A stretch of DNA of 64,000 nt from Eumeta japonica (Eukaryota; Arthropoda; Insecta; Lepidoptera; Psychidae). The notes under the pieces are model-generated. The model searched no databases and was not told the DNA's origin. It saw nothing but the letters and a program-made list of their open reading frames with translations. The stretch is from positions 62,001 through 126,000 of the forward strand of contig BGZK01001330.1 in assembly GCA_005406025.1 (NCBI GenBank). Direction: 5' to 3'. The translations under genes and the position numbers were made by a program. Below, in pieces: positions 23,300-47,900 of the stretch (position 1 is its first letter; every line of letters starts with the position of its first letter).

Positions 23300-24550
23300 G
23301 CTAGCTATACATCAGTGTTGATATTTCCACTAATTTTGTAAAATTGAAATTGTATTTACTAATTTGTTTCTTTTGCTTTCGTGAAGAAACAGAATAGTAT
23401 GTATATTGTATAAGTGCCAGGTCTGAAGATTAATATATGCTACATTTTCTTAAATAAAAGAATGATGATTTCTATGCAAAAGCTGAACTATCTCCATAAC
23501 AGGAAAAAGATGAATTACTACAAAATAAAATAAAATGTGATCTAAATTAAAACGCACAAAGTTACTTTTATTCTGGAAATGCAGAAGTTTCGGTGCACTT
23601 ATATGATTTTTAACCACAAAAACTTAATGAATTTACATGATAGACATTTAATATATGCAAATAATATTATATAATTTAATACACACAATATTTTTAGACA
23701 TTTAAAACCAATAAAATGTCACTTTTTATTCTTTAAGAGTATATGCCACATAAAGAATAGCGAGAAACTCGCGATATGCGCCGTGCTCTTTTTAACACAG
23801 GTAAATGTGTTGTTTTCTTGAAGTTATACTTCTTTAGGCGCGTTATGAAAAAATAATGCGAGTGAAATTTTAAGATGCGCGCGCATCTGTGACACAAAAT
23901 TAACAGTTGGAAGTTGCCCGTTAAACCGCTCATTAAGTGCTACAAACAAAACAGAATTGAAACCTCTTATCAGTCGCGCATGTCGGCACGCTCGTCGCCT
24001 CTGATCACTGTATTCATGTTTATAATATTTATCCACATGTTTCTAGTTTCTATATTCACAACACGTGTTTTAATTTCCTACAAGTGCGAATTATATACGT
24101 GCTAATAAATTATAATCAGTAGTGTTTTAAATTGATTATTTTACATTAATATTATTTACTATTCGTAAATATTAATGAAAAAAATTGTGCTTATATCCTT
24201 TTTTAAGTGCTCCAATATAATTGAGGTTAATTATCCGTATGTATTATTTATTGATACAAATTACAATATTATTATTTAATATTTACATAATAAAGAAATA
24301 AATTTAATAATACATTGAATAAAAAAATTGTGATAAAAATGAAAAGTGAATATTAAATAAAGAAAATAATAAATATTTAAAAAATGAATAAACTTAAATT
24401 TAATTTTTAAATTTATTATTAAATTAATTAATGTAATTAATTATTTGCATGCAATTGAAAACTAATTTTAATGATGTCAAAGAAGTATAAATCACGCGCG
24501 TACATAAGTACACGTACCCATTTTTTTATACTACACTATCGCTAAAAACT
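23300..24550. other. AT-rich interval between convergent genes
   Basis: AT-rich throughout, extreme at 24100-24480. Short frames near 23733-24105 look random. Confidence 0.6.
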
Positions 24551-24559
24551 AAAGATCAG

Positions 24560-24842
24560 TAATTGCAAAGTGTTATGCGGATTCAAGCACGCCCAGTGTT
24601 CGAAAGAGTTCGTGAAAATCGTCCTCGAGCAGGACGCCGGCCCGCGCGCCGCAGTGACCGACCTCGTGCCTACTTATCTGCCTTACCTTGAAACTTGTGA
24701 CCTTTTTTTTATTTCCGACAAAGACAAGCTAAGAGATATACGATTTATAAGCCTCGAAGCAGGGGCGAACGTGTTCCGATGGGCCATTGAAGACGTCCCT
24801 GAGGAAGAGTTGGCCCATAGCTTTTTAAGATTGTACCAATGA
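24560..24842 (+). other. Unidentified coding-like open frame
   Basis: Balanced-composition frame of about 94 codons in very AT-rich flanks, ending TGA at 24840. Reads NCKVLCGFKHAQCSKEF, then IVLEQDAG, YLPYLETCDLFFISD and DVPEEELAHSFLRLYQ. It has no methionine, so it would be a terminal exon (AG at 24558-24559, poor pyrimidine tract) or a broken gene copy. Faint resemblance of EAGANV to ankyrin-repeat wording is not enough to assign a family. Confidence 0.4.
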
Positions 24843-25005
24843 ATGAAAAAGTCTGTAAATAGTATGAAAGTAAACTTCGAAAAAGAAAAAATATATATAA
24901 CACATAATTAATGAGACTTCAGAATTTTTAATATTTGTCCACCTATTTGCAAATATAGTATGATCAGGACTGAGAAACTATTTTCACAAAGCTTACAGTA
25001 AAATG

Positions 25006-25160
25006 CACGAAACTCTGGCGCTGTGAAGTTAGTCATGAAAGCGTGGAAATGCCATAAAATTGGCACGTGGGGGAGAAGAAAGAAGGGTCGGGAGTGTTAA
25101 ATCCGCACATTACATGATACGCAAGCAATTCAGAGCCGCAAGGTTCGTTCGTTGTATTGT
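25006..25160 (+). repeat. Unnamed short repeat, copy 2 of 3
   Basis: CACGAAACTCTGG, GTGAAGTTAGTCATG, GGGTCGGGAGTGTTAAATC and CAATTCAGAGCCGC align in order with the copies at 21.6 and 42.1 kb. Confidence 0.7.
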
Positions 25161-25239
25161 ACTCTAAAAGAAAAAAATATTGTACGGTGTCATTGTCTAT
25201 TATTTACAATACCAATGGAGAGTCTTTCCGAATAACATC

Positions 25240-36840
<11,601 letters not shown>

Positions 36841-36849
36841 CAATTTTTC

Positions 36850-37240
36850 TCACTTTCGATTCCGATCAGTCTTATTTTGAGCCGGGCCTCGATCTATGTA
36901 AATTCCGATTATAGTCCGCTCTCAATCCCAATCCCGCTCTTACGTATGATCTTGATACTGCTCCTTATTCTAATTCCGATCAGTCTTATTTTGAGCCGGG
37001 CCTCGATCTATGTAAATTCCGATTATAGTCCCGCTCTCAATCCCAATCCCGCTCGTAAGTATGATCTTGATACTGCTCCTTATTCTAATTCCGATCACGA
37101 TCTTGCTTTTACCTTTAGTCTCTCGCTCGATTCTGACCTTAGTTCCATTCTCGATTTTGATATCCAAATCTCGATTGTCACCGTTCGTCCAGTTTGCAAT
37201 TTTGAATCCGCTACAGGTAAAGGTTCCGATTTGGACGGAA
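36850..37240 (+). repeat. Pyrimidine-rich repeat with 114-bp tandem duplication
   Basis: TCCGATCAGTCTTATTTTGA occurs at 36861 and 36975, and about 114 bases repeat almost exactly, with one inserted C and two substitutions. Related C/T-rich ATTCCGATT-style sequence is at 50680-51000 and 62230-62430. Confidence 0.8.
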
Positions 37241-37299
37241 CAAATGCTAGTATCAAAATAAAATCATGCTATATTTCTCGAGGATGGTGTAGTTTTGTT

Positions 37300-40200
37300 T
37301 AGGTGAATGGTGCTCTATTACAGATAGAATCTGAGAAAGAGGTCCTTTAGCAAATTCACGTAAAATTCGTAAACGCTAGTTTAATATAACAATTTCTACC
37401 GTCAAACTCAAACGATATCGGCGTCGAATGTTTACGCGTTTCAAAAACGATACCATAAACACCGCCGGTCGGCAGATGTCAAAATTCTCACTCGACTTAC
37501 TGCGGCAATTCAATTTCGAACGTAAACAACATCTTCAGCCGGCTCAAAGAAAAGACAGAGCAAGTAAAAGGGTGTACTTCCGTCGAACGATCATTTCAGG
37601 GGATGCCTTTGAAGTCCCTCGTCAAATACTCCCAGCGGCGCGGTGCTGGGGCGGGCGGGGGGCGGCGGCCCATGTGGTCGACGCGCGCGCCGGTTTACGA
37701 CTCGACTGACGCAACGCCCGGCCACGGGCTACGGTTCCCACACAAATGGACAACGGAGCGATTTATATCGAGGGGTCTATCATCATATTAAGAAAGAAAA
37801 AGGACAGCACTAAACATTTGTGCATAATTCCACACGTACGTCCCTCGTTCACGTAAATCTGTTAGATATCTAACAGAAGTCCACGCACAACAAATAGTAA
37901 GAGTATGTATGAAACCTGAAGTGACAGGTCTCTATTATATCCTTGTAAAACGTTATTAATTATGATTTAAAGTTCGTTTTAATTAATGACATTATAAAGT
38001 TGCATTTTATGATCGCATTTACCTTTTTATTATGTCACAACTGATTCGTTTAAATGTGACAGACCAATCAAACGAGGCTATGATGAACGCGCCAGCCGCG
38101 CGGCCGCTCGCAGCGCACGCGCCGACCATTGCGAACATTTCGACCTCAGCCATATTATTATCGGAAGCGGGCGCGCGCGCGCCAAATTAAATTTCGCCCG
38201 CTCGTTAATTCGCATCGTTACCGCAACTCGTCCAAATAACGTAATGATGAAATCAGTGAAACTTCGACGATAATTTAATTGCCATTATCATACGAGCGCA
38301 CGAGGGGGCGAGCGCTCGAGGCCGTCACCTTCAAACCGAAATATACCGGGTTCGACACTCGGCCACGGGCGAATTAATCAAAGGACGAGTTTTCAAAGGA
38401 AGGGTGCGTTCCGGCGGCTGGGTGACAAAAACCTAAGACGACGATGACGATAATACCATAAACGATTCGCTTGAAGGTCTCCACGCACCAGTAGCGCCGC
38501 GCACGTACGACGACCTACTGTTCCGCCTACACTAGAGTACACAGCGATCTTGATCAGTTACAAACTGTATGTTGCGTCTAGTTAAATTGTTTAACGTTTA
38601 TCTTTTACGATAACTTTATTCTCAATTATATATTAAAAAAAAATAGAATAGTATATGTCGATATCGGTCAAGTCGAAAAGTCGACGCAACCAAAACTGTT
38701 CCGTCAATAATATATTTACTGAATTCTTTAAAATAATACTTTTTAACCGGTCATTTACCCACTTTAGTGCACATAAATCGTTCCGCAACCGCCGGTTAGT
38801 TTTACCGAACAGCAGGCTGAACAGGGTCAGCGACCGTAGAGGTCTCTCATTTTTTTACAGTACTTTCTCTATGATTCCCCTAAGGCTTCTGTCTGATTGC
38901 GTCGACCACGAAACGTTGACCGCTAAGGTCCAGTCGGCGTCACCGATAACGCTTCGAATTCATAGTGTTACATCTTTACGACTACATCCTCATAGGCCAC
39001 ACTAATGGCACGGAGCCCCAATGGCTTATAATATGACAAACGTTCCACAGGATCACTCCCCGGTGTTCCTTCTTCATCTGATAAAATTTACCGATTATCA
39101 CTACGATATTTACCGCATTACACAAGAGTAAATCCCAAAATATGTACCTGAGTATTCGCTCATTGAAATTTTATTCTCAAAGCAACAGACAAGAGAAAAA
39201 CGGTAGCGCGGACCACGCTCTCGCGTATTATCATCCACGCGGGTCACATTGAACATTTCTGGAACTGGCCGTTTGTAACAAGAATACAAAAAAAAAACAA
39301 TAACGATTTTTGAAAATGAAACTTTTTAGAAGTAGGTAACGTTTTAATTTGTGCGGATTGTCATTTGTATTCGACATCGTTTTAAAAATTGTGTGTCGGC
39401 GCTACAGTTTAGTGCAAGTCGTGACAATATTCGCGCTAAGATTTTTTTACGACTTTCACTGTCGATTAAATTAACAAGAAATTTGCCAGAGACTTCAATC
39501 GACGTTCGGTGATGAATCTCCGTGTCGTTGCCTACTCCCGACCGAGTGAATTCAGACGTAGGTCCGAGCGCGTCTGACCGTTCACGTGAAGGCCGACCGA
39601 CGACCGCAATCAGCGGAACTAACTTTGATATTGTACGCCAAAAGGAATTACTTGTAAGCGAATTCATACTGTTTTAGGTATTAGTTTAAATCGAATGCAA
39701 AAGGTTTTGCATGTACATCTAAAGGTTTGAGTGTTTTGCACTTATGGATAGCGTATAATTTAACGATAACCCGAAAAGACTGCGCAGGGAGTGGTGTTGT
39801 AAACTTATAAAAATAACTGAAGACAATCATAGTGGGGAATATACTTCGATAAACAATAAATATATCATAAACATAACACGTGGTCTTATCGATGAGAATT
39901 TGGACATTTTCAGTACTGCACTCGTACTATTTCGGTCTCGATGGCGGATCGAGTTTTTAATACATTAAATTGGTACTTTTTAACGTATACGACTTGTCTT
40001 ATGTCTTAATGTAGTAGAGAGGTGTCGATTGTTCTTTTTCTGTTCGTGAAGGCGTCCTACATAACAATAAAAGAATTGTGTCTATCGATAAAACTAGCTA
40101 CACCCCAAAACGTCCGTGCCAACGTGACGAACCGCGCCCGGCTGTGACGTGTCGCGCCTCTTCTATTCTTCACCCACGAATTGGCATCGGCACGTGCAAA

Positions 40201-42100
40201 CGAAAGCGATAATGTCGTAGATAACTAACTAAAGCACGTTCGATGTGCCGAGAGCCGACCACCGCGCTCGCCGCGGCGCCGAGCCCTAGCTCGCGACTCG
40301 CTCACGCCGTAAACTTGAACTACGTGATCCTATTTAAATACAATTTACGGACGTTATTAAAACTCGCGACACGAGGTCGAGAACTTTCCGACCGCCAGGG
40401 GGCGTCGAGGTCACCAAACCGGATCGGTGGAGATATGGAACGGTGGTTCGTGGCGTTTTATCGCAACTGGAGTTTATTTCAAACCTACATGGATGCGGGC
40501 AAACAGTCAACGCTTCCGGCGCGGGGCGCGGGCGTGACGTCACCGCTAATGAAATTATGAGCGATCAGGGTAATTGTAAATACCCGACTATGCGGCAAAG
40601 TAGCGATGTATGTTATTACACCGACCTTGCTATTTTTGTATATATACGACTTAACATGTTTGTCACGTACTTTGTATAAAACATTTTGTTATCGACTTAA
40701 CATGTTCCATTGCTGCGCAGTCACTATGCACGACTACAATCGGCCATTACGAATACCAGTTATTATAAAAGGAAACGCATTTCCTGATTACGGTTTACAA
40801 TTTAACATTTAATTTACATAACTGCAGCCAGTTAAGAGCAAAAGGGTTTATTTTTAGGATTGCATTAGTTAAAGTGGTTCTTTGCTAAAAAATGGAATTA
40901 TTACAATTGACGTAATTGGATTCGTTATTCAAATACCGTAAATTCATTATGTTGACTGTTTTGAAGTTTAAGTAATAATACAATTAAGGGTAATAATTGC
41001 CTGAAACCGTGGACTTTTAATACAGCCTCGCATAATTGTTGTACGTAATAATCCAGAATTCGGAATTCAGTGTCCAGAGCCACCGCCACCGCGTTCGCTC
41101 GGAGGATGTCCCGCAGCGCCCCGCCGCGGCCGGCGCCGGCACGACGATGCTTGGCATGTTTCGCACGGGCTTTGCGGACCGGCTGGACCGGCCGGCACGT
41201 AAGGGACTAACGCGCGACATGTCCTACTAAAAGACGCTGAATGATCACCTGACGCTCTAAGTAAAATGGTATTTTTTAAAAAGGAGATAGGATTAAAGAT
41301 ATTCTCGACAACGAATCGAACCTAATGGATCCGTAGGATTCTGATGACAATGATCGTTAACGGGTCCCGCATGAGGCGCCCGCGCCGGCGCCCGTTTGTC
41401 GCGGCCGAGGCTGCGTGTTTTTAATAAGCGAACACATCGGATTTAGGCATCGCTATAAATACACGTTGTACTGAGACATGTTATTTTTATTGTATACTAA
41501 CATATAAGCACTCAGTGTTTTTTATGAGCTTTGCCCGTTATGGCATAGATAAGTTAAGGAAACCTGCTTGCCACGAAGAAACCTTTGCGTAGACACTAAT
41601 TATATGCGATATTCAAAAGATATAATTTTGTTATTTACTCAGACTCTCGAAAACTATTTCAAATATTGAGCTACAACTGCAAAACATATTTTTTTATATA
41701 TACATTCAATCATTTTGAAAAATTTAATGAATTAAAATTAATGTGTTTACATTGACAATATGTTACTTACAATAGAAAAAAAAATATCTAAAAATAGTGT
41801 ATTAGTTCAGTACTACCAGTATTTTAAGACCATTTATACGCAGGAAAATATTGCTTGTGTAGATATAATGTCTTTAGAAAACTTATAAATAAACGTTTAA
41901 ACTTTCTTTAATACAAACGTAAATCCTTCACATTTTTGAAGCAATGTTTGTTCAAGAGCGTTAAAAGTGGAATTTTCGTAGGCAACAGAGATCGCGCGCA
42001 CACGACAGACTCATAGAAAAACGATACTACGAATTCAGATTTCAATCTCTGAAATTTTTATAAACTATACTCATAAACGAAATACCAAAATAACTCCCCT
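37300..42100. other. Non-coding interval with GC islands
   Basis: GC-rich islands at 37590-37740, 38080-38420, 40100-40560 and 41080-41220 sit in AT-rich sequence. Some read open (for example 37603-37791 and 41036-41230) but lack supporting homology. Possible distant exons, promoters or enhancers. Confidence 0.4.
38050..38420. promoter_or_regulatory. Candidate enhancer-like block
   Basis: Mixed GC-rich and TAATTAA/GCCAT-bearing sequence: CTCAGCCATATTATTATC, CTCGTTAATTCGC, ATAATTTAATTGCCATTA and AATTAATCAAAGG (TCF-like). Homeodomain-like and Pho/YY1-like cores are dense. Purely pattern-based. Confidence 0.25.
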
Positions 42101-42119
42101 ATCAAAAAATAGCCAACAG

Positions 42120-42215
42120 TACCCCGTTGTAAAAAGGGTCGGGAAGCGTTAAATCTGCGCATTATATCTTTCGCAGCCAATTCAGAGCGGCAAAGTTTCG
42201 GGCGTTGTACTATAT
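42120..42215 (+). repeat. Unnamed short repeat, copy 3 of 3
   Basis: GGGTCGGGAAGCGTTAAATC, TGCGCATTATAT and CAATTCAGAGCGGCAAAG align with the copies at 21.6 and 25.0 kb. Confidence 0.7.
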
Positions 42216-42365
42216 TTGTTTAGGTTTTTTGCACATTTTTATTAGTTAGAACGTTCTGGATAGTCGTAAAGTTTTTTAACGTCGGACGTTGTATGTTTAG
42301 GTCTTTATTTTTATAACTGATTTGTGACTGTACACTGAAAAAAGTACCGGACCACTCGCAGGCGG

Positions 42366-42392
42366 ATATATATATATATATATATATATATG
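42366..42392. repeat. (TA)n microsatellite
   Basis: About 13 uninterrupted TA units. Confidence 0.9.
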
Positions 42393-42599
42393 TCAAACAT
42401 ATATACATAAACCGGCGTTCGAGCATTGACGAGTTAATCACCAATTGGGAATCATTGCATTTACGAGATCAGTGCGATCGGATTGTACTGGTACTGTAGT
42501 GCATTTTTGTATCTCAGGGTTGCTGAACTATAAAAGTGTATCTAATTTTTTTAATGTTTTCTTTCCATTTTTTCTTAATCCACAAACCCCGAGAAACAT

Positions 42600-42830
42600 G
42601 TAAAATCATAGAAAAACATTACACGAAAATTTTCTCGAGTTAAATGAATGTTGACGTTAGACAAACAATTTTCTCTTTGTGAAAACCAATTTTTGTTTGT
42701 GAAAACCAATAACAGATGAATGCAATATACATAATAAGGCTGGCAAAGAGTACCATTTTTTAAATGGAAAAACGTTTTTTTACTTTGCAGTTTCTAAGTG
42801 GCTAATACTAAAAATTTTATTTGTCACGTA
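42600..42830 (-). mobile_element. Mariner-related 5' fragment, inverted
   Basis: On the minus strand it reads TAGTATTAGCCACTTAGAAA, then a CCTTATTATG...TTGCATTCATCTGTTA block and TCTAACGTCAACATTCATTT. These blocks align with the 5' flank of the mariner at 46.69 kb and with 55.31 kb. No transposase is present. Confidence 0.7.
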
Positions 42831-42839
42831 TTATATCAT

Positions 42840-45700
42840 TGTTTGCCTTGAGCACGGCCAATAGTTACTTCTTTTTTTGAGGGAAATGCGCTAGAGCAAC
42901 GTATACAGCTCCTCTTGGGGTACTTTGGTCGCTGGCGACTAACGGATAGTGTCAGTTTTTGAGTATATATCAAACGACCTATCGCAAGTCGCCAATAGTG
43001 TTCGCAATCGGCGTCTTATTTAGTTCTTAGCCACGTCAACAGAGACACTACAAACAATATTTAGTACTTAATATTTACTAACAATATTCAATATAATAAA
43101 GACGTAAAAAAAAAACGTAATTGCCATCCTTCTTCGATGTAGATACATTTAGAAAACAATTATTGAAATTACTATACAAATAAATTGCTGTAATTGCCGT
43201 AGTTTCTGCATCCGTCACCAGCAAATCCAATGCAGAATGACGAATACGCCGTAGTGTAAACGTTGTCTTCATACCGGTCCAGTGTACGGGCTCAACGCTC
43301 TGTCCGACGTGTACGCGGCCTTTACAGCGGTAGAAAGACTTCGGTTCGCGCGTAAACGCCGTCCAGCCGCCGACCGCATTTCAGCCTAAGTTTACGGCCG
43401 GCTTACGAGCGCGTGCCCGAGCTTCCCGGTAAACGTTAAGTTTGTTTAGTTGGACGCGAACGGCGCGCCTCACGACGCACGCCGCACGCGCCCGCTTGGC
43501 ACGAGATCTGCGCCACGTGTGGATGTAATACAAATATCGATAATTTGTATAAATATGCATTTGTCTGCACAACTCTATACGCCTATCAAATCAATATGAT
43601 TATAAAGTCAAAAAAACATTATTTTCTTATTATACGCTGTGTATGCACTTACATTACATTGGCCTTACATTTACGACCGACATCGAGTTTGAGGTGAGGT
43701 GAGGGTAGTGGGACGGGAAGAAATAATCCATATCGAAGTAAAGGAGCTACAGCATGTATAAATAATGAATGAGTACAACACGATGTGCTTTTAAACAAAA
43801 ATATCTAATAGTACGCAATAAGATAAATGTACTCTGTCACTGTTTACGTATTTAGTTTTTATTTATAAATTTAGATTTTCTTACACAATACTGGTTACTT
43901 ACCAGTCGCGTGCACAACGATTTCAAGCATATTATGCAAATTTAAATAATTATGGGTTTTAGCATTATCTCGTTGTTGGCCCACCGACGGTGGCTACCTA
44001 ATCTAGCACCTCTACCGGACTCTTAATGTACTACCTGATTCTTCTGGAAAATAGAAGAAAATTTTCACAAGCAAGTAGGTTAACAAACTACAAGTATTTT
44101 AAATTTTTGTAGCGATTACGACACTCGTTAAAACACGGTATATAATTTTGCAAAACACGCGCAAGTAATACTGTGAACATTACCACTATCGCTTTTTCTT
44201 TTACGTCAGTCACAAATTTGATTTCAGAACAATTATAGTTGATACCAAATTTAGTACTTTTCAATTCCACGAAAGTTTAATACTCTTTAATTTTTCAGAT
44301 ACAATAAACAATGTCACCAGCATTTTTCTAGAATATTTCATACGAAATTTGTATTTCAGAAAATATTGCTGAAAACGTATTTAGAAAAAAAAAATAATTC
44401 AAATTCCGTTCGCTTCGCGATTAAAATTAATAATTTCTTCAAAATATAAAGTCGAAATAGTGATAGATTTTATTTTATTTAAAAACACCGCCAATACAGA
44501 TATATTTTTTTAAGTAAATTTTCTAAATAATTACTTAAACACAGCCAATCAGTAGCTCTAAAAAACCCACTATAACCAAATTATGAAAAAACTCTTTGTA
44601 ATTACGATACAACGGAACAAATCTGAACTCAATGGAAAAAAGCTCTGTTTCCATAAACTAAATACGCATATACATTTTAACGGACACAGACATACTTTTG
44701 CTGTGTTTATATTCTTACCATACGACGGCTATAGTATGAGAGATAAGCATCAACTCGTTGTGCTTTCGGCCGCAGTCTGCGCTAACGCAGCCTACCTGCG
44801 CCGCTTGCGGGAAATTATTTGAATTGTCGAGTTTAAGTCAATTCTCAGAAACACTAGTAGATAGCCTGACTAAATAAAAAAATAATGTAATAGCATAATT
44901 TTGTCGAGTTATATTTATTTGTAATATAGGGGCATGTGTGTAGGGACTACGAGGTATAATCAGCTTATTTGCTTGCATGACCCGCACGCCTCTGTTACTT
45001 ACTATATAAGGGAAATCGCTCGAGGGACTTTACATCAGGTGCATATGCATATGTATACAACTCATCATCTGACAAAAACACGATTGTGCACGAGGCCCCT
45101 AGACGACATAGATGCAAATACATATGCGAGAATAATACATGTTCTTGTTCAAAATTACTTCATACAAACTTCAAGAACTGTGATACATTATTCGAAGAAT
45201 CTACCAGTAATAGACAAGAACAGAAAAACATTTAAGTATGGTACACAAATGTAAAAACAATAATGTCGTTTCTAAAATAATACAGTGTTGTGAATTGCCT
45301 CATCGCCGAGGCGTGGGCGGCCAGACCGAAATATCGATGACGGTGCAGCGCTGCAGCGGCGCGCCGGGCCGGGCCGTCGAGGGACAGGCCTCTGTGCGCA
45401 CGAGTTTCGAAGGACTGCCCATAATGGGCCCTTTGGCTAACCCGCGGCCGAGACAACTCTATACACATTTTTTTATTCTCATTGACCAGTGTTAGGGAAT
45501 TACTGCAGAATATAAAGAAATCTCAGAGCACTCCTTAAGAGCGACATCCTGCGAAGCAGAAATGAATAGTTTTTTGACTGATTTATTACAATAAAACACC
45601 GAAATAAAGTACGTATTATTATTTTCCCTTATATTTCTATATAAAAGCCCGCTTTCAATAAGAATAAGTGATTCGAAATAATTACTAATTTGTCGCCTTC
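42840..45700. other. Non-coding interval
   Basis: AT-rich, with GC-rich patches at 43270-43520 and 45290-45450. Open frames there match nothing I know. Confidence 0.5.
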
Positions 45701-45758
45701 TCCCGTTCGTTAGCAGAGCGAGTTGTAAAGAAAATATATATCGATTCAATTTAATAAA

Positions 45759-45795
45759 AAAATGCACTCCTGTATTAAATACAGGAGTGCATTTT
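45759..45795. repeat. Perfect palindrome 1
   Basis: Arms of 18 bases (45759-45776 and 45778-45795) are exact reverse complements around a single A. Core TGCACTCCTGTATT. Confidence 0.95.
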
Positions 45796-45852
45796 CCTCC
45801 AATCAAGGGTCTCGTAGTAAATTTTACTACGAGACCCTTGATTGGAGGAAAA
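45792..45852. repeat. Perfect palindrome 2
   Basis: Arms of 30 bases (45792-45821 and 45823-45852) are exact reverse complements around a single T. Shares TTTT at its left end with palindrome 1. Confidence 0.95.
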
Positions 45853-46687
45853 TTTCATCTACATTTTTCTACCGGGAAACGAACCTCGTGCTCAACGTAG
45901 CATCACGTGCGGTGTAATACAGTGACAATAGGTCAGCGCGAGGTGAGGCGCGACGGGGCGGGGCCGGGCGAGCGAGGTACAATGCCGGCGTTCAGTGCCA
46001 AGGTCACGATTAGTGTTCCGGCCGCAACCGCGGAAACCATGTTCTACAACGCGGCCCGTGCCAGCGCGATACGGGGCCGGGGACGACTGTACGGCGATAT
46101 GACGTCCTATCGAGACGACCAAAGATTACGACGAAGCGATATCGTTGCGTATGAACACTAACTGCGATAACGTTCGTAATCCAAAGCGGCTCCGGCTATT
46201 TAAGCCTAAAAGACGGACCGGAAGAAATGAGAAGCGCGTCGTCTCTCCGCACTCCACGCCCCGACCGTCCTCTCGGGTACGCGGTGGCGGCGCCCGGGTC
46301 GATTGACCTCGTTAACGAACGGCCTTTTCAACTGCTAGTTTTAGGTTTAGTGTTTATATTGCGAGTACGTTCGGAAAAATCTTCGATGCAGAAACTACAG
46401 TGACGTCACATCTAGGCTGTACCGGAGTATATGTTTTCGTAATTTTATCGCGATGTACTTGCTACCGTAAAAGCATTCACCGTAGCAAATACATATAAAT
46501 ATTTTATTACGTTTCTGTACCAAATTAGACTTACTATTATTTCCCTAAGATTTTCAATTTTCAAAAACACAACCGAGAGCTACGGTTTAAACTAAGTGTA
46601 CATGTAAGTTGGGTATGGTCAGAGTAAATAATCTACCGGATCGTGACAGACTTAATTTGTAACAATTACGTAAGTGATATTCAAAAT

Positions 46688-47900
46688 TTTTAGAACTGGC
46701 CACTTTGAAACTCTAAATAAAAAAAATGGAACTATGCCAACCTCATTATGCATTAAATGCCTTCATCTGTCATTTGTTTTCATAAATTGACAGGAAAAAG
46801 AAAATTGTTTGTGTAACGTCAACATTAATTTAACGCGAAAAAATTTTCGTGTAATAATTTTCTATGACTTTAGTTGTCGAAGTCTATCTAATAGACTTCG
46901 GTTGGTCTTTTATGATGAAGCTCCAGCCCGTGCCACTGTTTATAACCGGTTTAACGAGTTCAAATGTGGTTGCACTAATCTAACTGATGATCTACGTGAG
47001 GGCGACGATCGAAGACGACATCAGTGCTGTGCGGCTCATGATAGACTGACAAAAGAGTGACCTACCAACACATTCGAGCAAGATTAGGCATCGGTATGAG
47101 TCAAGTGTACAAAATTCTTCATAAACATTTAGCGGTTAGGAAAAACTCGATGGATACCCCATAGTTTGACCGAAGCTCAAAAAGTCCGTCGTGTTAATGG
47201 GTGTCGCGAAATGATGCAGCGTTGCCGGTGGTGACTCAAACGCTGTGTGCGACGTAGTTATATGTGACGTGAGCTGCATCTACTGTTACGATCCCGAAAT
47301 GAAGTTATTTAATGGGTGTTTGCTTTCGAAGAGTTGCCTGCTAAAGTCAAATGAGATCGAAGCGTTGGAAAAAAGACAGTGGCCCTTTCTTCGGAATGAC
47401 AGCTCATTACGCAACAATTGTTTTAGAAGATAAAAAACAGTCACCGCAGACCGGTGCACTAACAATTGTTTGCCTCTGGTTTTGGAAAAAGTTCGGGGAA
47501 AAACAACCTCGTAATAAGATTATCCATGATGATAACGCCTCACCACATTCCGCCAGACAAACAACTAACTATTTGGGGACGGTAGGTGTAGAAATATTGG
47601 CTCACCCGTCTTACAGCCCCGACCTCACACGATGAAATTCTTATTTATTTCTTAAAATCAAAAAAAAATTGAGGTAAGTAGTTTACGGACGCCGAGGAAG
47701 CAGCGGCTGCGCGTGAAAAGGCCGTCGAAACGACCCGAGTGCGAGTGGGCAAAGTGTTTCTCTCAACGGTTCCACTGAATGAAGCGATGTATTGATCTCA
47801 ATGGTCGCTATTTTGAAATACAATAATCATAAAAATAACTTGCTAGCTTGCTCAGTTTTTGATTTTTTAAAGACTGACCTACACACTTATATTTGTATCA
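46688..47900 (+). mobile_element. Mariner (Tc1/mariner) element, inactivated
   Basis: Degenerate transposase in several frames. N-terminal part near 46870-47060 (SLSNRLRLVFYDEAPARATV, YNRFNEFKCGCTNLTDD). Around 47060-47160 it reads QQIRARLGIGMSQVYKILHK in mariner order. C-terminal catalytic part at 47351-47635 has HDDNASPHSARQTTNYLGT and HPSYSPDL, the DD34D signature region. Frameshifts and stops show it is dead. The 5' end starts near TTAGAACTGGCCACTTTGAA; the 3' inverted repeat was not located. Confidence 0.88.

Noticed and set aside
41036..41230. GC-rich + strand frames (MLGMFRTGFADRLDR...; also MSRSAPPRP...)
   Set aside because: A GTAAGG donor follows, but two overlapping frames are equally open and neither resembles a known protein.
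43078..43390. Minus-strand open frame of about 100 codons
   Set aside because: No recognisable similarity and a mixed-composition boundary in the middle; probably chance.
46197..46280. TATTTAAG followed by ATG and a GTACGC donor-like site
   Set aside because: The ATG would coincide with the predicted start of transcription, and no in-phase downstream exon was found.
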